A stretch of 64,000 bases of DNA from assembly GCF_017498545.1 (NCBI RefSeq), contig NZ_CP071793.1, positions 10,906,256 through 10,970,255 of the forward strand. Reading direction: 5' to 3'. Below, piece after piece: positions 1 to 8,663 of the stretch. The position numbers and the translations under genes were made by a program. How positions within the stretch are numbered: the first letter of the stretch is position 1; the number at the start of each line of letters is the position of its first letter. The notes under the pieces were generated by a model, which saw only the letters and a program-made list of their open reading frames with translations, made no database searches and was not told where the DNA came from. The DNA comes from Sulfidibacter corallicola (GTDB lineage Bacteria; Acidobacteriota; Holophagae; Acanthopleuribacterales; Acanthopleuribacteraceae).

Positions 1-2
1 AT

Positions 3-59
3 CCGGACGGCACGATTTTGACCAGCCTCAATCGAGGGCAAGGCACGGCCTGTCCCTGA
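3..59 (+). CDS. Possible C-terminal end of a truncated gene
   Basis: An open frame enters from the left edge and stops at a TGA at 57-59, giving a short tail that ends in GTACP. It is followed after about 33 bases by a clear intrinsic terminator on the same strand, which is the main reason to think a gene ends here. Only 18 residues are visible, so no family can be named. Another frame stays open to 112 and cannot be excluded. Confidence 0.3.
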   Translation, partial: PDGTILTSLNRGQGTACP

Positions 60-92
60 TCAGCCACAACCAGTTGACCTTGACTTCCATTT

Positions 93-120
93 GACCCTTC
101 TTTGAAGGGTCTTTTTTTTT
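93..120 (+). terminator. Intrinsic terminator
   Basis: A perfect 8-bp stem, GACCCTTC pairing with GAAGGGTC around a three-base TTT loop, is followed directly by a run of nine T. This is the textbook rho-independent shape and would end transcription of whatever gene enters from the left edge. Confidence 0.9.
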
Positions 121-479
121 GCCTCCACGTTACCGAAAGCCCAACCCAATATTTTCATGTCAAAAATTTTACTTTAACGTCCGTGGAAAGCGAAATGCCC
201 CCGTATCCTACCTGAAATGCCGGCACCGCCAACCGACATGCGGCCCCTCGGGCCATGGAAACTCAAGTTGATTCGCCTTCGTTGCGAAGGAACCCATAAC
301 GAAACGTTTGTCTTTCCACAGCTCAGGTGTGTCTGTCCGAAACCTTCGGAAGGCGCTGTCCATCCGTGCCAACGAGCCTTGCAACCCCTTCGGCCCCTTT
401 TCACGACGAGCATCCGAGAACCCAAGAAACCACGCCCTTTCGGCACAACCCGACCACTCCCAAACAAGGAGATCGGTCT
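121..479. other. Intergenic region before the secreted-protein cluster
   Basis: About 360 bases lie between the terminator and the first complete gene. The left part is AT-rich (around 150-180) and could hold the promoter of the cluster. Open frames run through it, but they lack ribosome binding sites and continue out of phase with the downstream signal peptide. I see no convincing gene or RNA here. Confidence 0.5.
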
Positions 480-1214
480 ATGTCGCAACGGTTTTTCTCC
501 CTATCGACTCGGCTCCTGGTTTTGTTCCTGACGACCCTTCTTTGGCCGAGCCGGCTACACGGCGGGCTCGAAGTGCTCGAGGAGGCCAAGCACCGGGGAT
601 CCTTCGGACTGCGTGTCACCACGGGCACTGACGAGACCTCGGTGGCCACGGCGGTCGGCAGTTCCTTCTCCCGACTGCGCGTTCGCTTCTACCTGCGCCT
701 GGACGGGCTCGACCTCGCTGAAGCCACATCGGCCACGGTGTTCTCCGCCGAAAACGACGGACCGGCCAACATCGCGATTCAGGTCACCCGCATCGACGGG
801 CAACTGCGCCTCGGCTGGCAGGTTCGCCTCGACAACGGCTCTTTCGCCGAAGTTCTGCCGCCATCGGGCCCGGCCCTCACCGCCGCCTGGCACGCGATCG
901 AGCTACGCTGGCAGGCCGGATCCGGCGACGGCTCCTTGCACCTGCTTTTCGACGGTCAATCGCAAATGGACCTCGATGCCCTGGACAACGACGCCACCCT
1001 CATCCAATCCTGCAGGCTGGGCCTGATCGACGGCGATCAGGGTACTTATTCCGGCCACGCCGATTTCGACGATTTCACCTGGCGTACGGAAGGCACCATC
1101 GGTTTGCTTTCCCTCGACCCGGCCGAGTTGACGGAGCCGGCCTCCCAATGGCCCGAGCGCCATTCCATTCTCTACCTGATCGGCCTCGTCAGCGAAATCC
1201 GCACTTCACCGTGA
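480..1214 (+). CDS. Secreted protein of unknown function, possible concanavalin/LamG-like fold
   Basis: The 244-residue product starts at ATG 480 with AAGGAG nine bases upstream. The frame is open further upstream, but only this start gives a signal peptide: basic SQRFFSLSTR, a hydrophobic stretch LLVLFLTTLLW, then a likely cleavage near residue 28. The mature part is rich in beta-strand-like alternation (LRVRFYLRLDGL, QLRLGWQVRL, AWHAIELRWQ, DFDDFTW), which resembles laminin-G/concanavalin-like sandwich domains; this is inference from pattern only. It is probably exported to the periplasm or surface. It is followed on the same strand by two further exported proteins, so the three may form one transcription unit. 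Function unknown. Confidence 0.75.
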   Translation: MSQRFFSLSTRLLVLFLTTLLWPSRLHGGLEVLEEAKHRGSFGLRVTTGTDETSVATAVGSSFSRLRVRFYLRLDGLDLAEATSATVFSAENDGPANIAIQVTRIDGQLRLGWQVRLDNGSFAEVLPPSGPALTAAWHAIELRWQAGSGDGSLHLLFDGQSQMDLDALDNDATLIQSCRLGLIDGDQGTYSGHADFDDFTWRTEGTIGLLSLDPAELTEPASQWPERHSILYLIGLVSEIRTSP

Positions 1215-1260
1215 ACCCGCAACCGCCACGCCGGCACCCATTAAGATTAGGATGGTAGTC

Positions 1261-1881
1261 ATGTACCTGCGTTTGTTCAGCTTAATCAGTATTCTCAGCC
1301 TGGTTCCGTTCCTCTTCGCAGAAGACGATCCGCACGCGCATTCCGTTCACTCCGGTTCGTCGGCGGCCACCGGGATACAGGTTCACGGGCACTGGACGAT
1401 TCGGGTCCTGGATCCCGATGGCTCCCTGGTGCAGGAGGTTTCTTTCGAAAACGCGCTCACGAGCCCGGCGACCCTCACTTCGCTGCTCAACGGAGACGCG
1501 GTTTCCGGTGGCGGATACGTGGTGGCCACCAATCAAAACGCGGTATCGTCGGGGGTCGGCCCCTGCAACCCGGACTGCGAGATCGGCCCGACGGGGCTCA
1601 ATGCCGGTATCACCTTCGATTCGAGCAATCTGACGCTCACCCTGATGGGCACCAATTTCGAGACCCTGCGCATGGCAGGCAGCTTCACCGTGACGACCAC
1701 CTCGACGATCGACCTGGTCCAAAGCTGGTTCTGCGTCTGTAACGGCACCACGAACAACGCCACCCAATGCAAGGCCAGTCCCGACTCCTGCGGCGTCTTC
1801 ACTTCCAAGATCTTGGGCTCCGCAGTCTCGGTCACCGCCGGCCAAATCGTTCAAATCACCGTCGATCTCACCTTCAGCTAA
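1261..1881 (+). CDS. Secreted protein of unknown function
   Basis: The 206-residue product begins with a signal peptide (MYLRLFSLISILSLVPFLFA, cleavage near EDDPHAH). I chose ATG 1261 because AGGA lies eight bases upstream; the in-frame ATG at 1252 overlaps that sequence. The mature part has a motif HWTIRVLDPDGSLVQEVSFE followed by ENALTSPATLTSLLNGDAV, a style seen in extracellular beta-rich proteins, and six cysteines in its second half (two in CNPDC, two in CVC, then two more), which suggests disulphides outside the cytoplasm. It sits 46 bases after the preceding secreted protein and 15 bases before the large surface protein, so all three are probably co-transcribed. Function unknown. Confidence 0.75.
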   Translation: MYLRLFSLISILSLVPFLFAEDDPHAHSVHSGSSAATGIQVHGHWTIRVLDPDGSLVQEVSFENALTSPATLTSLLNGDAVSGGGYVVATNQNAVSSGVGPCNPDCEIGPTGLNAGITFDSSNLTLTLMGTNFETLRMAGSFTVTTTSTIDLVQSWFCVCNGTTNNATQCKASPDSCGVFTSKILGSAVSVTAGQIVQITVDLTFS

Positions 1882-1896
1882 CGCAGGGAGCATACC

Positions 1897-4515
1897 GTGA
1901 AGGCCAACACCGCTTCACGAGCCGTCCAGGCGCTGACCCTGCTTTGCCTCGTGCCCTGCGCGGCGTTGGGTCAAAGCGCCGATCTGGCCGTGTTTCAAAA
2001 TATCGATCCACCGCAACCGGTACTCGACGGCCAGGCGACCTATACGATCACGGTCGAGAATCTGGGTCCCGACCCGGCCGACAACGTGACCCTCACGGTC
2101 ACCCTGCCCCCGGGGACCGTGCTCCAGAGCCACGAGCCTACGGGCAATTACGACGAACCGTCCCACACGTTGTCGTGGGATCTGGGAACCGTGACGTTTC
2201 AGGAACAACGCATGGTCGAGGCGGTTCTCGATCTGCCGTTGACGGCCCCGGAAACCCAGTTCGACGTGTTCCTCACCGGCGCGGCGCCCGCCATGGACTC
2301 ATCCGCGCTGTTGCGAGCGGGGGCCGAAGCGGAAGAAATTGTGGTGGTGGCAACACTCGATGCCGAAGTGAATCCGTCGGGCCTGACCTTCACGCCGGAA
2401 GGGGTGATGATCTACACGGACATGGCGGATCCGAATTTGATGAACGGTGAGGACCCGATCATCGACGGCCGCATCGTGGTGAACACACCCGGCACGCCCA
2501 CGGTATTGAGCAGCGCCGGATTGTTGGTGAATCCACGCGCGATCGTGCCTTGGCCGAACGGCTACCTGGTCGCCGATCCCGACGGGTTTCCCGCCGGTTT
2601 GGCACGCGGACCGACCTCGATGGGTCGGCTCCTGGCCATCGACGGAACCACCGGCCAACAAACCGTCTTTTCCGAGAACGGTCATCTACTGCATCCGCTG
2701 GACCTGGCCCTCGACGCGGAGGGTTCGGTCGTGGTCATCGACAGCAATACCAACCTGGTTCGCGTCGACAAGGACTCCGCCCAACAGACCCTGCTGACCA
2801 GCGGCAACCTTCTCGTGGAGCCGGTGGCCGTGGCGGCCGACAGTACGGGCGACATCTGGGTCGCGGATTCGACGAGTGGCATCGTCCGCGTCGATGGCGG
2901 CGACTTCGGTCAATCGGTCCTGACACCGATTGGCGGGACGCCCACCTTCGAAAACCCCTTCGACCTGATCATGACCCGCAACCAGCACTTGATCGTGAAC
3001 ACCCATGCGACCACACCGGAGCGGGCTCTGTTCGACATCGACCCCCAAACGGGCATGGTCGCCAATACGATCGAAGGCACGGACACCTTTTTCTATCGCG
3101 GCTTGGCCCCGCAATACAGCGTGACCAGCACAGCCACGGTGGAGAGTGCCACGAGCGATCCCAACAACGCCAACGACCTGCTGGCTCTGAACACCGTCGT
3201 GTTGCCGCCAACGACCATCACGACCACGATCAATGTCAGTGAACAGATCGGCGTGGCGGATCAGGTCACGGTCACGCTCGCTCCCCAGTTGATGGTCGTC
3301 GAGTCCGTCAGCGTGGCCGATACGGTCACCGTTTCACCGGCACCGCAGATCACCGTCAACGAAGCCGTAACCGTCGGTGATACCGTTCAGGTCTCGCCGG
3401 CACCACAAATCACAGTCAACGAATCGATTTCGGTGGCGGACGGTACCTCGACCACACCCGCTTTGCAACTCGCGGTGTCCGAGCAGGTACAGGTCGCGGA
3501 CGGCGGTGTATTCCAGCCGATGAGTGGAGCGCCCCGGGTGGACCTGGTGTTCGCACCGGGACAGACGGATCTGTTTTTCGCGGAGGGTGTCGCCACCAGC
3601 ATCACCCAACTTCGCATCAAGTTCAACGAAGCCATGGCCGACCCGCCAGGGGACGAGGAAGACCAGGACGTCACCAATCCCCAGCATTACCGGCTGATCG
3701 GGTCCGGCAGCGACGGCGAGTTCCAGACCGAGGTCTGCGGCACGCAACTGGGCGGCGACGATCAACTCATCGACATCCTGCGGGTCACCTATGCGGAATT
3801 CGGCGAGACGGCGACGCTTCACCTGGACCCGACCATGGCCTTGCCCGCGGGGAGTTACCGAATCCTGGTATGCGGCGACCTGGGGCTCGTGGATTTGGAA
3901 TCACTGGCCCTGGACGGCGACGGTAACTCGAGCCCCGGCGGCGATTTCCGCGGCGACTTCAAGACCCTGGCGGATAACCTGCTGAACAATCCCCACTTCG
4001 ACGAAACCCTGAACGGGTGGACGATCGACGGCGGCACATCGGGCACGATCCAACGCGACGACACCGATGCCGATGGCTCCGCCACCTCCGGCTCGGCCGC
4101 GATGCAGGCCGGCGAACCGGAAGAGACGCTCCAACTCAGCCAGTGCCTGCCCCTGGAAGCCACTTCCTGGCTTCAGGTGGGCGGTCGGGTCCAGGTCCGC
4201 GGCGCTTCGGGCGCGGCCAATCTCGAAGTGTCGCTCCAATGGTTTGCGGAAGCCGGGTGCAGCGGCGCGCCGATCGACGAACACGTGAAGCCGCAAACCC
4301 TGGGCGACACGGAGTCGCGCTGGGTCGCGTTCGGCTTTACGGCCGCCGTGCCCGAGAACGCCGTCGCGGCACTGCTGACGCTTCGATGGCAAACCGCCGA
4401 GAACACCCCGGACACGGTCGTTTGGGACCAGCTCTTCGTGAATCGGGACACGCACCTGCTCTTCGAGGACGGCTTCGAGTCGGGCGACACCAACATTTGG
4501 CAACCGCCGGATTGA
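1897..4515 (+). CDS. Large secreted surface protein with DUF11-like domain and 20-aa tandem repeats
   Basis: An 872-residue exported protein starting at GTG 1897, with GGGAG just upstream. After a signal peptide (about 1-26, ending CAALGQ) comes a DUF11-like domain (about 27-115, with YTITVENLGPDPADNVTLTV). Next is a stretch with NHL/beta-propeller-like turns (about 150-410, IWVADSTSGIVRVDGG), then a 20-residue repeat present about 4.5 times (449-539). A Big/cadherin-like segment follows, and then a carbohydrate-binding-module-like region starting LLNNPHFDETLNGWTIDGG. The C-terminus LFEDGFESGDTNIWQ is a tail motif common on exported proteins of Acidobacteriota and gammaproteobacteria. Likely cell-surface attached or secreted; substrate unknown. 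Last gene of the secreted cluster. Confidence 0.8.
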   Translation: MKANTASRAVQALTLLCLVPCAALGQSADLAVFQNIDPPQPVLDGQATYTITVENLGPDPADNVTLTVTLPPGTVLQSHEPTGNYDEPSHTLSWDLGTVTFQEQRMVEAVLDLPLTAPETQFDVFLTGAAPAMDSSALLRAGAEAEEIVVVATLDAEVNPSGLTFTPEGVMIYTDMADPNLMNGEDPIIDGRIVVNTPGTPTVLSSAGLLVNPRAIVPWPNGYLVADPDGFPAGLARGPTSMGRLLAIDGTTGQQTVFSENGHLLHPLDLALDAEGSVVVIDSNTNLVRVDKDSAQQTLLTSGNLLVEPVAVAADSTGDIWVADSTSGIVRVDGGDFGQSVLTPIGGTPTFENPFDLIMTRNQHLIVNTHATTPERALFDIDPQTGMVANTIEGTDTFFYRGLAPQYSVTSTATVESATSDPNNANDLLALNTVVLPPTTITTTINVSEQIGVADQVTVTLAPQLMVVESVSVADTVTVSPAPQITVNEAVTVGDTVQVSPAPQITVNESISVADGTSTTPALQLAVSEQVQVADGGVFQPMSGAPRVDLVFAPGQTDLFFAEGVATSITQLRIKFNEAMADPPGDEEDQDVTNPQHYRLIGSGSDGEFQTEVCGTQLGGDDQLIDILRVTYAEFGETATLHLDPTMALPAGSYRILVCGDLGLVDLESLALDGDGNSSPGGDFRGDFKTLADNLLNNPHFDETLNGWTIDGGTSGTIQRDDTDADGSATSGSAAMQAGEPEETLQLSQCLPLEATSWLQVGGRVQVRGASGAANLEVSLQWFAEAGCSGAPIDEHVKPQTLGDTESRWVAFGFTAAVPENAVAALLTLRWQTAENTPDTVVWDQLFVNRDTHLLFEDGFESGDTNIWQPPD
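3241..3513 (+). repeat. 60-bp tandem repeat inside the surface-protein gene
   Basis: Four full 60-bp units (3241-3300, 3301-3360, 3361-3420, 3421-3480) and one partial unit each encode a 20-residue motif of the form E-x-V-x-V-(A/G)-D-x-V-x-V-x-P-A-P-Q-x-x-V-x. The second and third units are the most alike at the DNA level. Such in-frame repeats in adhesin stalks can change in number by slippage or recombination. Confidence 0.85.
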
Positions 4516-4537
4516 GAAGGCTCGGTCTCGAAAAAGG

Positions 4538-4582
4538 AACGAGCCGGCCGTGCCCGCTTGCGCGACACACGACCGGCCCGTT
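4538..4582. terminator. Hairpin between convergent genes
   Basis: A 15-bp imperfect stem (4538-4552 with 4568-4582, two mismatches) lies between the end of the surface-protein gene and the end of argG. There is no T-run, so it is only a candidate bidirectional terminator. Confidence 0.4.
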
Positions 4583-4633
4583 CCCGCCAGACAAAGGATG
4601 GAATCGAGCGTTCGGCTCGCATTCCGCATAGGT

Positions 4634-5833
4634 TTAGATCGCCGCCAGGTCCGGCTCGCGGATGCCCACGCCCGCCGGCAGCGAGTGATACTTGAGGTGC
4701 TGGAAGAAGACCAGCGCCTCGCTGTACGCGGCGTTCCAGGAATCCATGTGACCGAAACCGCCCAGTTCGCTCGCGAAACAATTGGGATTGGCGGTGCGGG
4801 CCAAAACCTGGGCCTTGGCGCCCTTCACCACCAGGTCGATGGTGCCCTGGGTTTCGGCGAAAAGCGCATCCGTGGCAGCCTCGATCGCGTGCTGCACGGG
4901 ATGCTGCCAAATGCCCTCGTACAAAAACTTGCCGTAGGTTTGGCCCATACCCTCCAGAAAATCCAGGGACGGCTTGGCTAACCAACATTGGCTCAGCGCG
5001 GTTCGCGCCTCGTAGAGCAGGGTGCCCGCCGGCGTGTGGTAGATGCCGCGCGACTTGAGTCCGTTCGTACGGGTCTCCAATAGATCGAGCCAGCCGTAGG
5101 CGGTTGGCGCGAGTAATTCGTTCAACGCCGGAATCATTTCCGCGAGCGGCATGTCGCGGCCGTTGAGCGCTACCGGCAATCCTTTTTCCCAAACCAGTTG
5201 CACTTCCGCCACGCCTTCCTTGTGCATCTCTTCGCGGAAAAATGGCGGAGGGGCCTGGCTCAGATCCTCGAGGGAACCGCCCTCGTAGGAGGTGTGCCAC
5301 AGGTTGGCGTCGATCGAATAATCAAACGACTTGGCGGGGATCGAGACGCCGGTGTCGGCGATCAAGGCCAGCGCCTGCTCGCGATCACCGCAGGCCCACT
5401 CACGCCAGGGCGAAATGATCTGAATGCCCGGCGCCAGCACCTTGATGCGCTGCTCGAAACGCAGGTAGTCGTTGCCCTTGCCGGTGGCGCCGTGACAGAT
5501 CGCACCGGCCCCGGTTTCCAAGGCGGCTTCGACCATCGCGTCCGCGATGAAGGGGCGTGCGATGGCCGTGCCCAACAAGTAAGAACCCTCGTAGGTGGCG
5601 CCAACCTTCAACATCGGCGCAATCCCCTGTTCGCACATGGCGGATTTTTGATCGACCACCACCACGTCGTCGGCGCCCAACATCAAGGCGCGCTCGCGCA
5701 GGGCGTCGAAATCGTCGCGCTGGCCCACATCCACCAAGACCGCCACCACTTGATCGAACTTCTTGACACGCTTCAACCAAATCACCGAAGCGCTGGTATC
5801 CAAACCACCCGAATACGCCAAGATCACTTTCAT
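4634..5833 (-). CDS. argG: Argininosuccinate synthase
   Basis: Condenses citrulline and aspartate with ATP to argininosuccinate, the seventh step of arginine synthesis, in the cytosol. The 399-residue product has the family length and its N-terminal ATP-pyrophosphatase signature LAYSGGLDTSASVIWLK. Further conserved blocks are GATGKGNDYLRFE, the SPWREW-type segment and EGGSLED. The start at 5833 (MKVILAYSGG) has GGAGG eight bases upstream; an ATG eight codons earlier lacks this and would add residues in front of the conserved N-terminus. It is transcribed divergently from an arginine-repressor gene, with an ARG-box-like palindrome in the shared spacer, so repression by arginine-loaded ArgR is likely. 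Confidence 0.95.
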   Translation of the reverse strand: MKVILAYSGGLDTSASVIWLKRVKKFDQVVAVLVDVGQRDDFDALRERALMLGADDVVVVDQKSAMCEQGIAPMLKVGATYEGSYLLGTAIARPFIADAMVEAALETGAGAICHGATGKGNDYLRFEQRIKVLAPGIQIISPWREWACGDREQALALIADTGVSIPAKSFDYSIDANLWHTSYEGGSLEDLSQAPPPFFREEMHKEGVAEVQLVWEKGLPVALNGRDMPLAEMIPALNELLAPTAYGWLDLLETRTNGLKSRGIYHTPAGTLLYEARTALSQCWLAKPSLDFLEGMGQTYGKFLYEGIWQHPVQHAIEAATDALFAETQGTIDLVVKGAKAQVLARTANPNCFASELGGFGHMDSWNAAYSEALVFFQHLKYHSLPAGVGIREPDLAAI

Positions 5834-5883
5834 TGCCTGTCCTCCCGTCGAACCCATTCGCGGTTCCGATTGGCCGCGATCGC

Positions 5884-5935
5884 ACTCGAATAATATTCAC
5901 AATATTCGGCATTTTATTCTTTTTTATTCAAATAG
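5884..5935. promoter_or_regulatory. Candidate ArgR operator (ARG-box-like) between argG and argR
   Basis: This AT-rich stretch holds the perfect palindrome GAATAATATTC (5888-5898), followed by further ATTC half-sites near 5903, 5916 and 5926. The known ARG box is TGAAT-N4-ATTCA; here the first pair has a three-base spacer, so the match is close but not exact. Its place in the divergent argG/argR spacer supports the call. Confidence 0.55.
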
Positions 5936-5991
5936 CAATGCCTTTTTTGAAAAACTTGATTTCATTTTCGGCTTTGGGGGAGAATGGCCCC

Positions 5992-6411
5992 ATGAACGAA
6001 GACCAACTCATTCTCGATCTCGTGGCGAACCGAGATCTGGACACGCAATCGGCGTTGTTGGATGCCCTGAAAGATTCCGGCCTGAACATGACGCAACCGG
6101 TGTTGTCGCGCCTTCTGCGAAAGTTGGGCGTCCGCAAGATCGGCGGATACTACCGGCCGCCGGCACCCAACCGACCGGCATTTCCCAATCTCAAGTATTT
6201 TCTTTCTCCCCCCAACCTCATTGTCATCAAAACCTTACCCGGGCACGCCAACGCCCTCGCCTATCATTTGGACGCACTGAAGTTGCGAGCGGTGGCCGGT
6301 TCGGTCGCGGGCGACGACACGGTCATGGTGGCGATCGCCAAAGGTTCCAAAATCGGCGAAGTCCACGAAATGTTGCGCCGCATCTTCGAGGGCGACGGCC
6401 GCCCGGAATGA
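5992..6411 (+). CDS. argR: Arginine repressor ArgR
   Basis: A 139-residue ArgR-family regulator that senses L-arginine and represses (or activates) arginine genes. The N-terminal winged-helix part includes SALLDALKDSGLNMTQPVLSRLLRKLGVRKI, matching the ArgR HTH. The C-terminal oligomerisation and arginine-binding part carries LPGHANALAYHLDAL and AGSVAGDDTVMVA, equivalent to the GTIAGDDT core of the family. Start ATG 5992 has GGGGGAG nine bases upstream; the frame is open further upstream, but that part covers the AT-rich operator region and is not plausible as coding. Divergent from argG, which it probably controls together with its own gene. Confidence 0.9.
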   Translation: MNEDQLILDLVANRDLDTQSALLDALKDSGLNMTQPVLSRLLRKLGVRKIGGYYRPPAPNRPAFPNLKYFLSPPNLIVIKTLPGHANALAYHLDALKLRAVAGSVAGDDTVMVAIAKGSKIGEVHEMLRRIFEGDGRPE

Positions 6412-6721
6412 TCGGGGCTCGCCACCCGCATGAAACGCCCGAGAAAAGCGACCAACCGGACAAAAATCACGCTTCGCGTTGCAGGGTGCGCGTTATGCTT
6501 GGTTTCAGGCAAGTTCCCGACGTCAACCCATGCGCTGCATCAGCCAACCCACTGCCCGCACAGGGGTTCCTGTTCAGTTTCCGGCCCCGGCCGCACGAGG
6601 GGAACGAAGTTCCGGAGCCAGATCGTTCGGTTTCGCCATATTTCTAACCACAATTTGATGGAAGGCGCCCACCCGAGCCCGGTTGATTAGGTATAATGCC
6701 CACAAAGCAATCGATTTCGAA
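6412..6721. other. Intergenic region with possible promoter
   Basis: About 310 bases without a convincing gene. An 86-residue open frame here lacks a good ribosome binding site and looks compositionally random. A TATAAT hexamer at 6692-6697, 25 bases before the next gene, is a plausible -10 box, but no good -35 is seen at the right distance. Confidence 0.4.
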
Positions 6722-7504
6722 ATGAAGAGGCGAATCATGACAGCGATGTGTCTGCTTTTTTTGGCATTGTGGATGCCCCAAGCGGCAGCCGAAACGCCCG
6801 ATGACGAACCCTACGTAGTGGTTCTCAACAACAACCAGATCATGCGCGTGAAGCAACCGCCCCTGTTCGACGGTCGCCTGGCCCACCTGGTCTTGTTGGA
6901 TGGACGTCGGACCACGATGCCGACAAAGATGATCGATCAGCGCAAGACGCTGGACAAGAACCGTCAACTGGCCATGCAACGCCAGGCGGAGGCATTCGCG
7001 GCCGAGCAGCAAGCAGCCGAAGAGGCTCAGAACCCGCCCGAGAAGGAAGAGCCCAAGGAACCCAAGAAAATCGTGCTGACCTCCAGTGCGGAGCTTCCCG
7101 ATTACAGCCGTAGCGACAACAATATCGCCAGGGAGGAAGTCCCGCAGGAAGAAGCGGCGGAAGGCGAAGAGGCGACGCCGGGCCTGCTCCCGAAAGAAAG
7201 CATTACGCGTGCGCACGCCAGCGACGATCCGGTATATGTCTCGGAGGAAGTGATTACCTCTACCGACACCGGTTACCAGATCAAGTGCACCCTGGCGGTC
7301 AACGAACCCACCGGCGTCGCGGACGTGCAACTGCGCATGACCGTCAAGCTCGAAGACGGCCAGACCATCGAGAGACAACAGCGGACGGTACCGAACAAGA
7401 TCAACTACGGCGAAACCAACGTCATCACCTTCGATTTGCAGACGGACCGTCGCATTCAAAGCATCAATTACACCCTTGCCAGCTCGGTATTGAAGAAAAA
7501 TTGA
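6722..7504 (+). CDS. Secreted acidic protein of unknown function
   Basis: A 260-residue product with an N-terminal signal peptide (MKRRIMTAMCLLFLALWMPQAAA). The next segment is VVLNNNQIMRVKQPPLFDGRLAHLVLLDGRRTTMP, then a Gln/Ala/Glu-rich stretch likely to be helical, then acidic EEVPQEEAAEGEEA. The C-terminal 90 residues look like a beta-sandwich (YQIKCTLAVNEPTGVADVQLRMTVKLEDG ...). ATG 6737 has a better spaced AGAGG but would remove the basic start of the signal peptide, so 6722 is preferred. It is probably periplasmic. No family recognised. No obvious partner: argR lies 310 bases upstream and a crotonase gene 270 bases downstream. Confidence 0.65.
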   Translation: MKRRIMTAMCLLFLALWMPQAAAETPDDEPYVVVLNNNQIMRVKQPPLFDGRLAHLVLLDGRRTTMPTKMIDQRKTLDKNRQLAMQRQAEAFAAEQQAAEEAQNPPEKEEPKEPKKIVLTSSAELPDYSRSDNNIAREEVPQEEAAEGEEATPGLLPKESITRAHASDDPVYVSEEVITSTDTGYQIKCTLAVNEPTGVADVQLRMTVKLEDGQTIERQQRTVPNKINYGETNVITFDLQTDRRIQSINYTLASSVLKKN

Positions 7505-7774
7505 TTTGCGATCGGCATGCCGTCGGTGGCCATTCATCGATGAACCCCGTTGCGCCCGATTCCGGAAGAACCCAACCGCCTGGGCACCCATTCACCGGCT
7601 AAGCGGTCTTGGTGTGCGATATGGCGCGGGCACCCCGATCACCTTCGTCTCGTGGAGGGGACCCGCGAATGCGCCCCCCCGAAGGGGTCCGGAACGCGCC
7701 ACCTCGTCGGAACGACCGAGCATCGCTGACTTACATTCCAATATCACCCTGCATCAAAAAGGAGTTTTACACGC

Positions 7775-8551
7775 ATGGAAACGCTACTCATCGACCGGCG
7801 GGAGGGCGTGGCCCTGATCACCATCGAACGCCCCGAGGCCCTCAATGCCCTCAACGATCGTGTCTTTCGCGATCTGGACCAGTGTTTGGACGAATTGGCC
7901 GATGACGCCGAGATCGGCGCGGTCATCCTCACCGGATCGGGCGAAAAAGCGTTCGTGGCGGGCGCCGATATCAAAGAACTGGCCACCTTGGATACCCTTT
8001 CCGCAAAAACGCTTTCGGCCCGCGGCCAACGGGTCTTCAACAAAATCGAGACGCTCCCCAAGCCGGTCGTGGCCGCGGTCAACGGTTTCGCGCTGGGCGG
8101 CGGCTGTGAATTGGCGATGGCCTGTCACTTCCGGGTGGCGTCGGAACGGGCGAAGTTCGGCCTGCCCGAGGTGGGTTTGGGCCTGATTCCGGGTTACGCC
8201 GGCACCCAACGCCTTCCCCGTCTGGTAGGCAAGGGCGTCGCCATGGAGTTGGTGCTTACGGGCGATATGATCGATGCCGCCCGAGCCCACGCGATCGGCC
8301 TGGTCAACCACGTGGTCCGGCCGGAAGACCTTGTTCCCTTCACCCTCAAACTGGTCGGCAAGATTTTGAAAAAAGGACCTTTGGCGGTGCGTCACGCGCT
8401 GGAGGCGGTGACCGCGGGGGTAGAAATGTCGCGCGAGGACGGCGAGCGCCTGGAAGCGGCCCTGTTCGGCATTCTGGCCACCACCGAAGACACCAAAGAA
8501 GGCCTGGCCGCCTTTATCGAAAAGCGTCCGCCCCAATTCAAGGGACGCTGA
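7775..8551 (+). CDS. Enoyl-CoA hydratase/isomerase (crotonase family)
   Basis: A 258-residue crotonase, the standard length, that hydrates trans-2-enoyl-CoA to 3-hydroxyacyl-CoA in beta-oxidation or related pathways. Seen in the sequence: the CoA-binding AGADIKELA (62-70), the oxyanion-hole segment NGFALGGGCELAMACHFR with E112, and the second catalytic glutamate E132 in FGLPEVGLGLIPG, followed by GTQRLPRLVG. Both glutamates needed for hydratase activity are therefore present. Start ATG 7775 is preceded by AAGGAG about 12 bases upstream. It stands alone, 5.5 kb from the main beta-oxidation region, so it may serve butyrate/short-chain or amino-acid degradation; the substrate cannot be told from sequence. 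Confidence 0.92.
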   Translation: METLLIDRREGVALITIERPEALNALNDRVFRDLDQCLDELADDAEIGAVILTGSGEKAFVAGADIKELATLDTLSAKTLSARGQRVFNKIETLPKPVVAAVNGFALGGGCELAMACHFRVASERAKFGLPEVGLGLIPGYAGTQRLPRLVGKGVAMELVLTGDMIDAARAHAIGLVNHVVRPEDLVPFTLKLVGKILKKGPLAVRHALEAVTAGVEMSREDGERLEAALFGILATTEDTKEGLAAFIEKRPPQFKGR

Positions 8552-8577
8552 GGGATTCGATTCGCAACCACATCGAC

Positions 8578-8625
8578 GGCCGAATTCGGCTACGGTTTCC
8601 ATCGGGGAAACGGTCGAATTCGGCC
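8578..8625. terminator. Long hairpin between crotonase and the DsbA-like gene
   Basis: GGCCGAATTCG (8578-8588) pairs perfectly with CGAATTCGGCC (8615-8625), and the inner arms (cGGTTTCC / GGAAACg) extend the stem past a small bulge. No T-run follows. It could end crotonase transcription or act as an mRNA stability element. Confidence 0.45.
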
Positions 8626-8663
8626 CCGAAGCATGCCATGGGTTTTGCCCGAGGGAGCCACAC

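Noticed and set aside
6430..6690. 86-aa frame between argR and the secreted protein
   Set aside because: No ribosome binding site, no domain, random composition.
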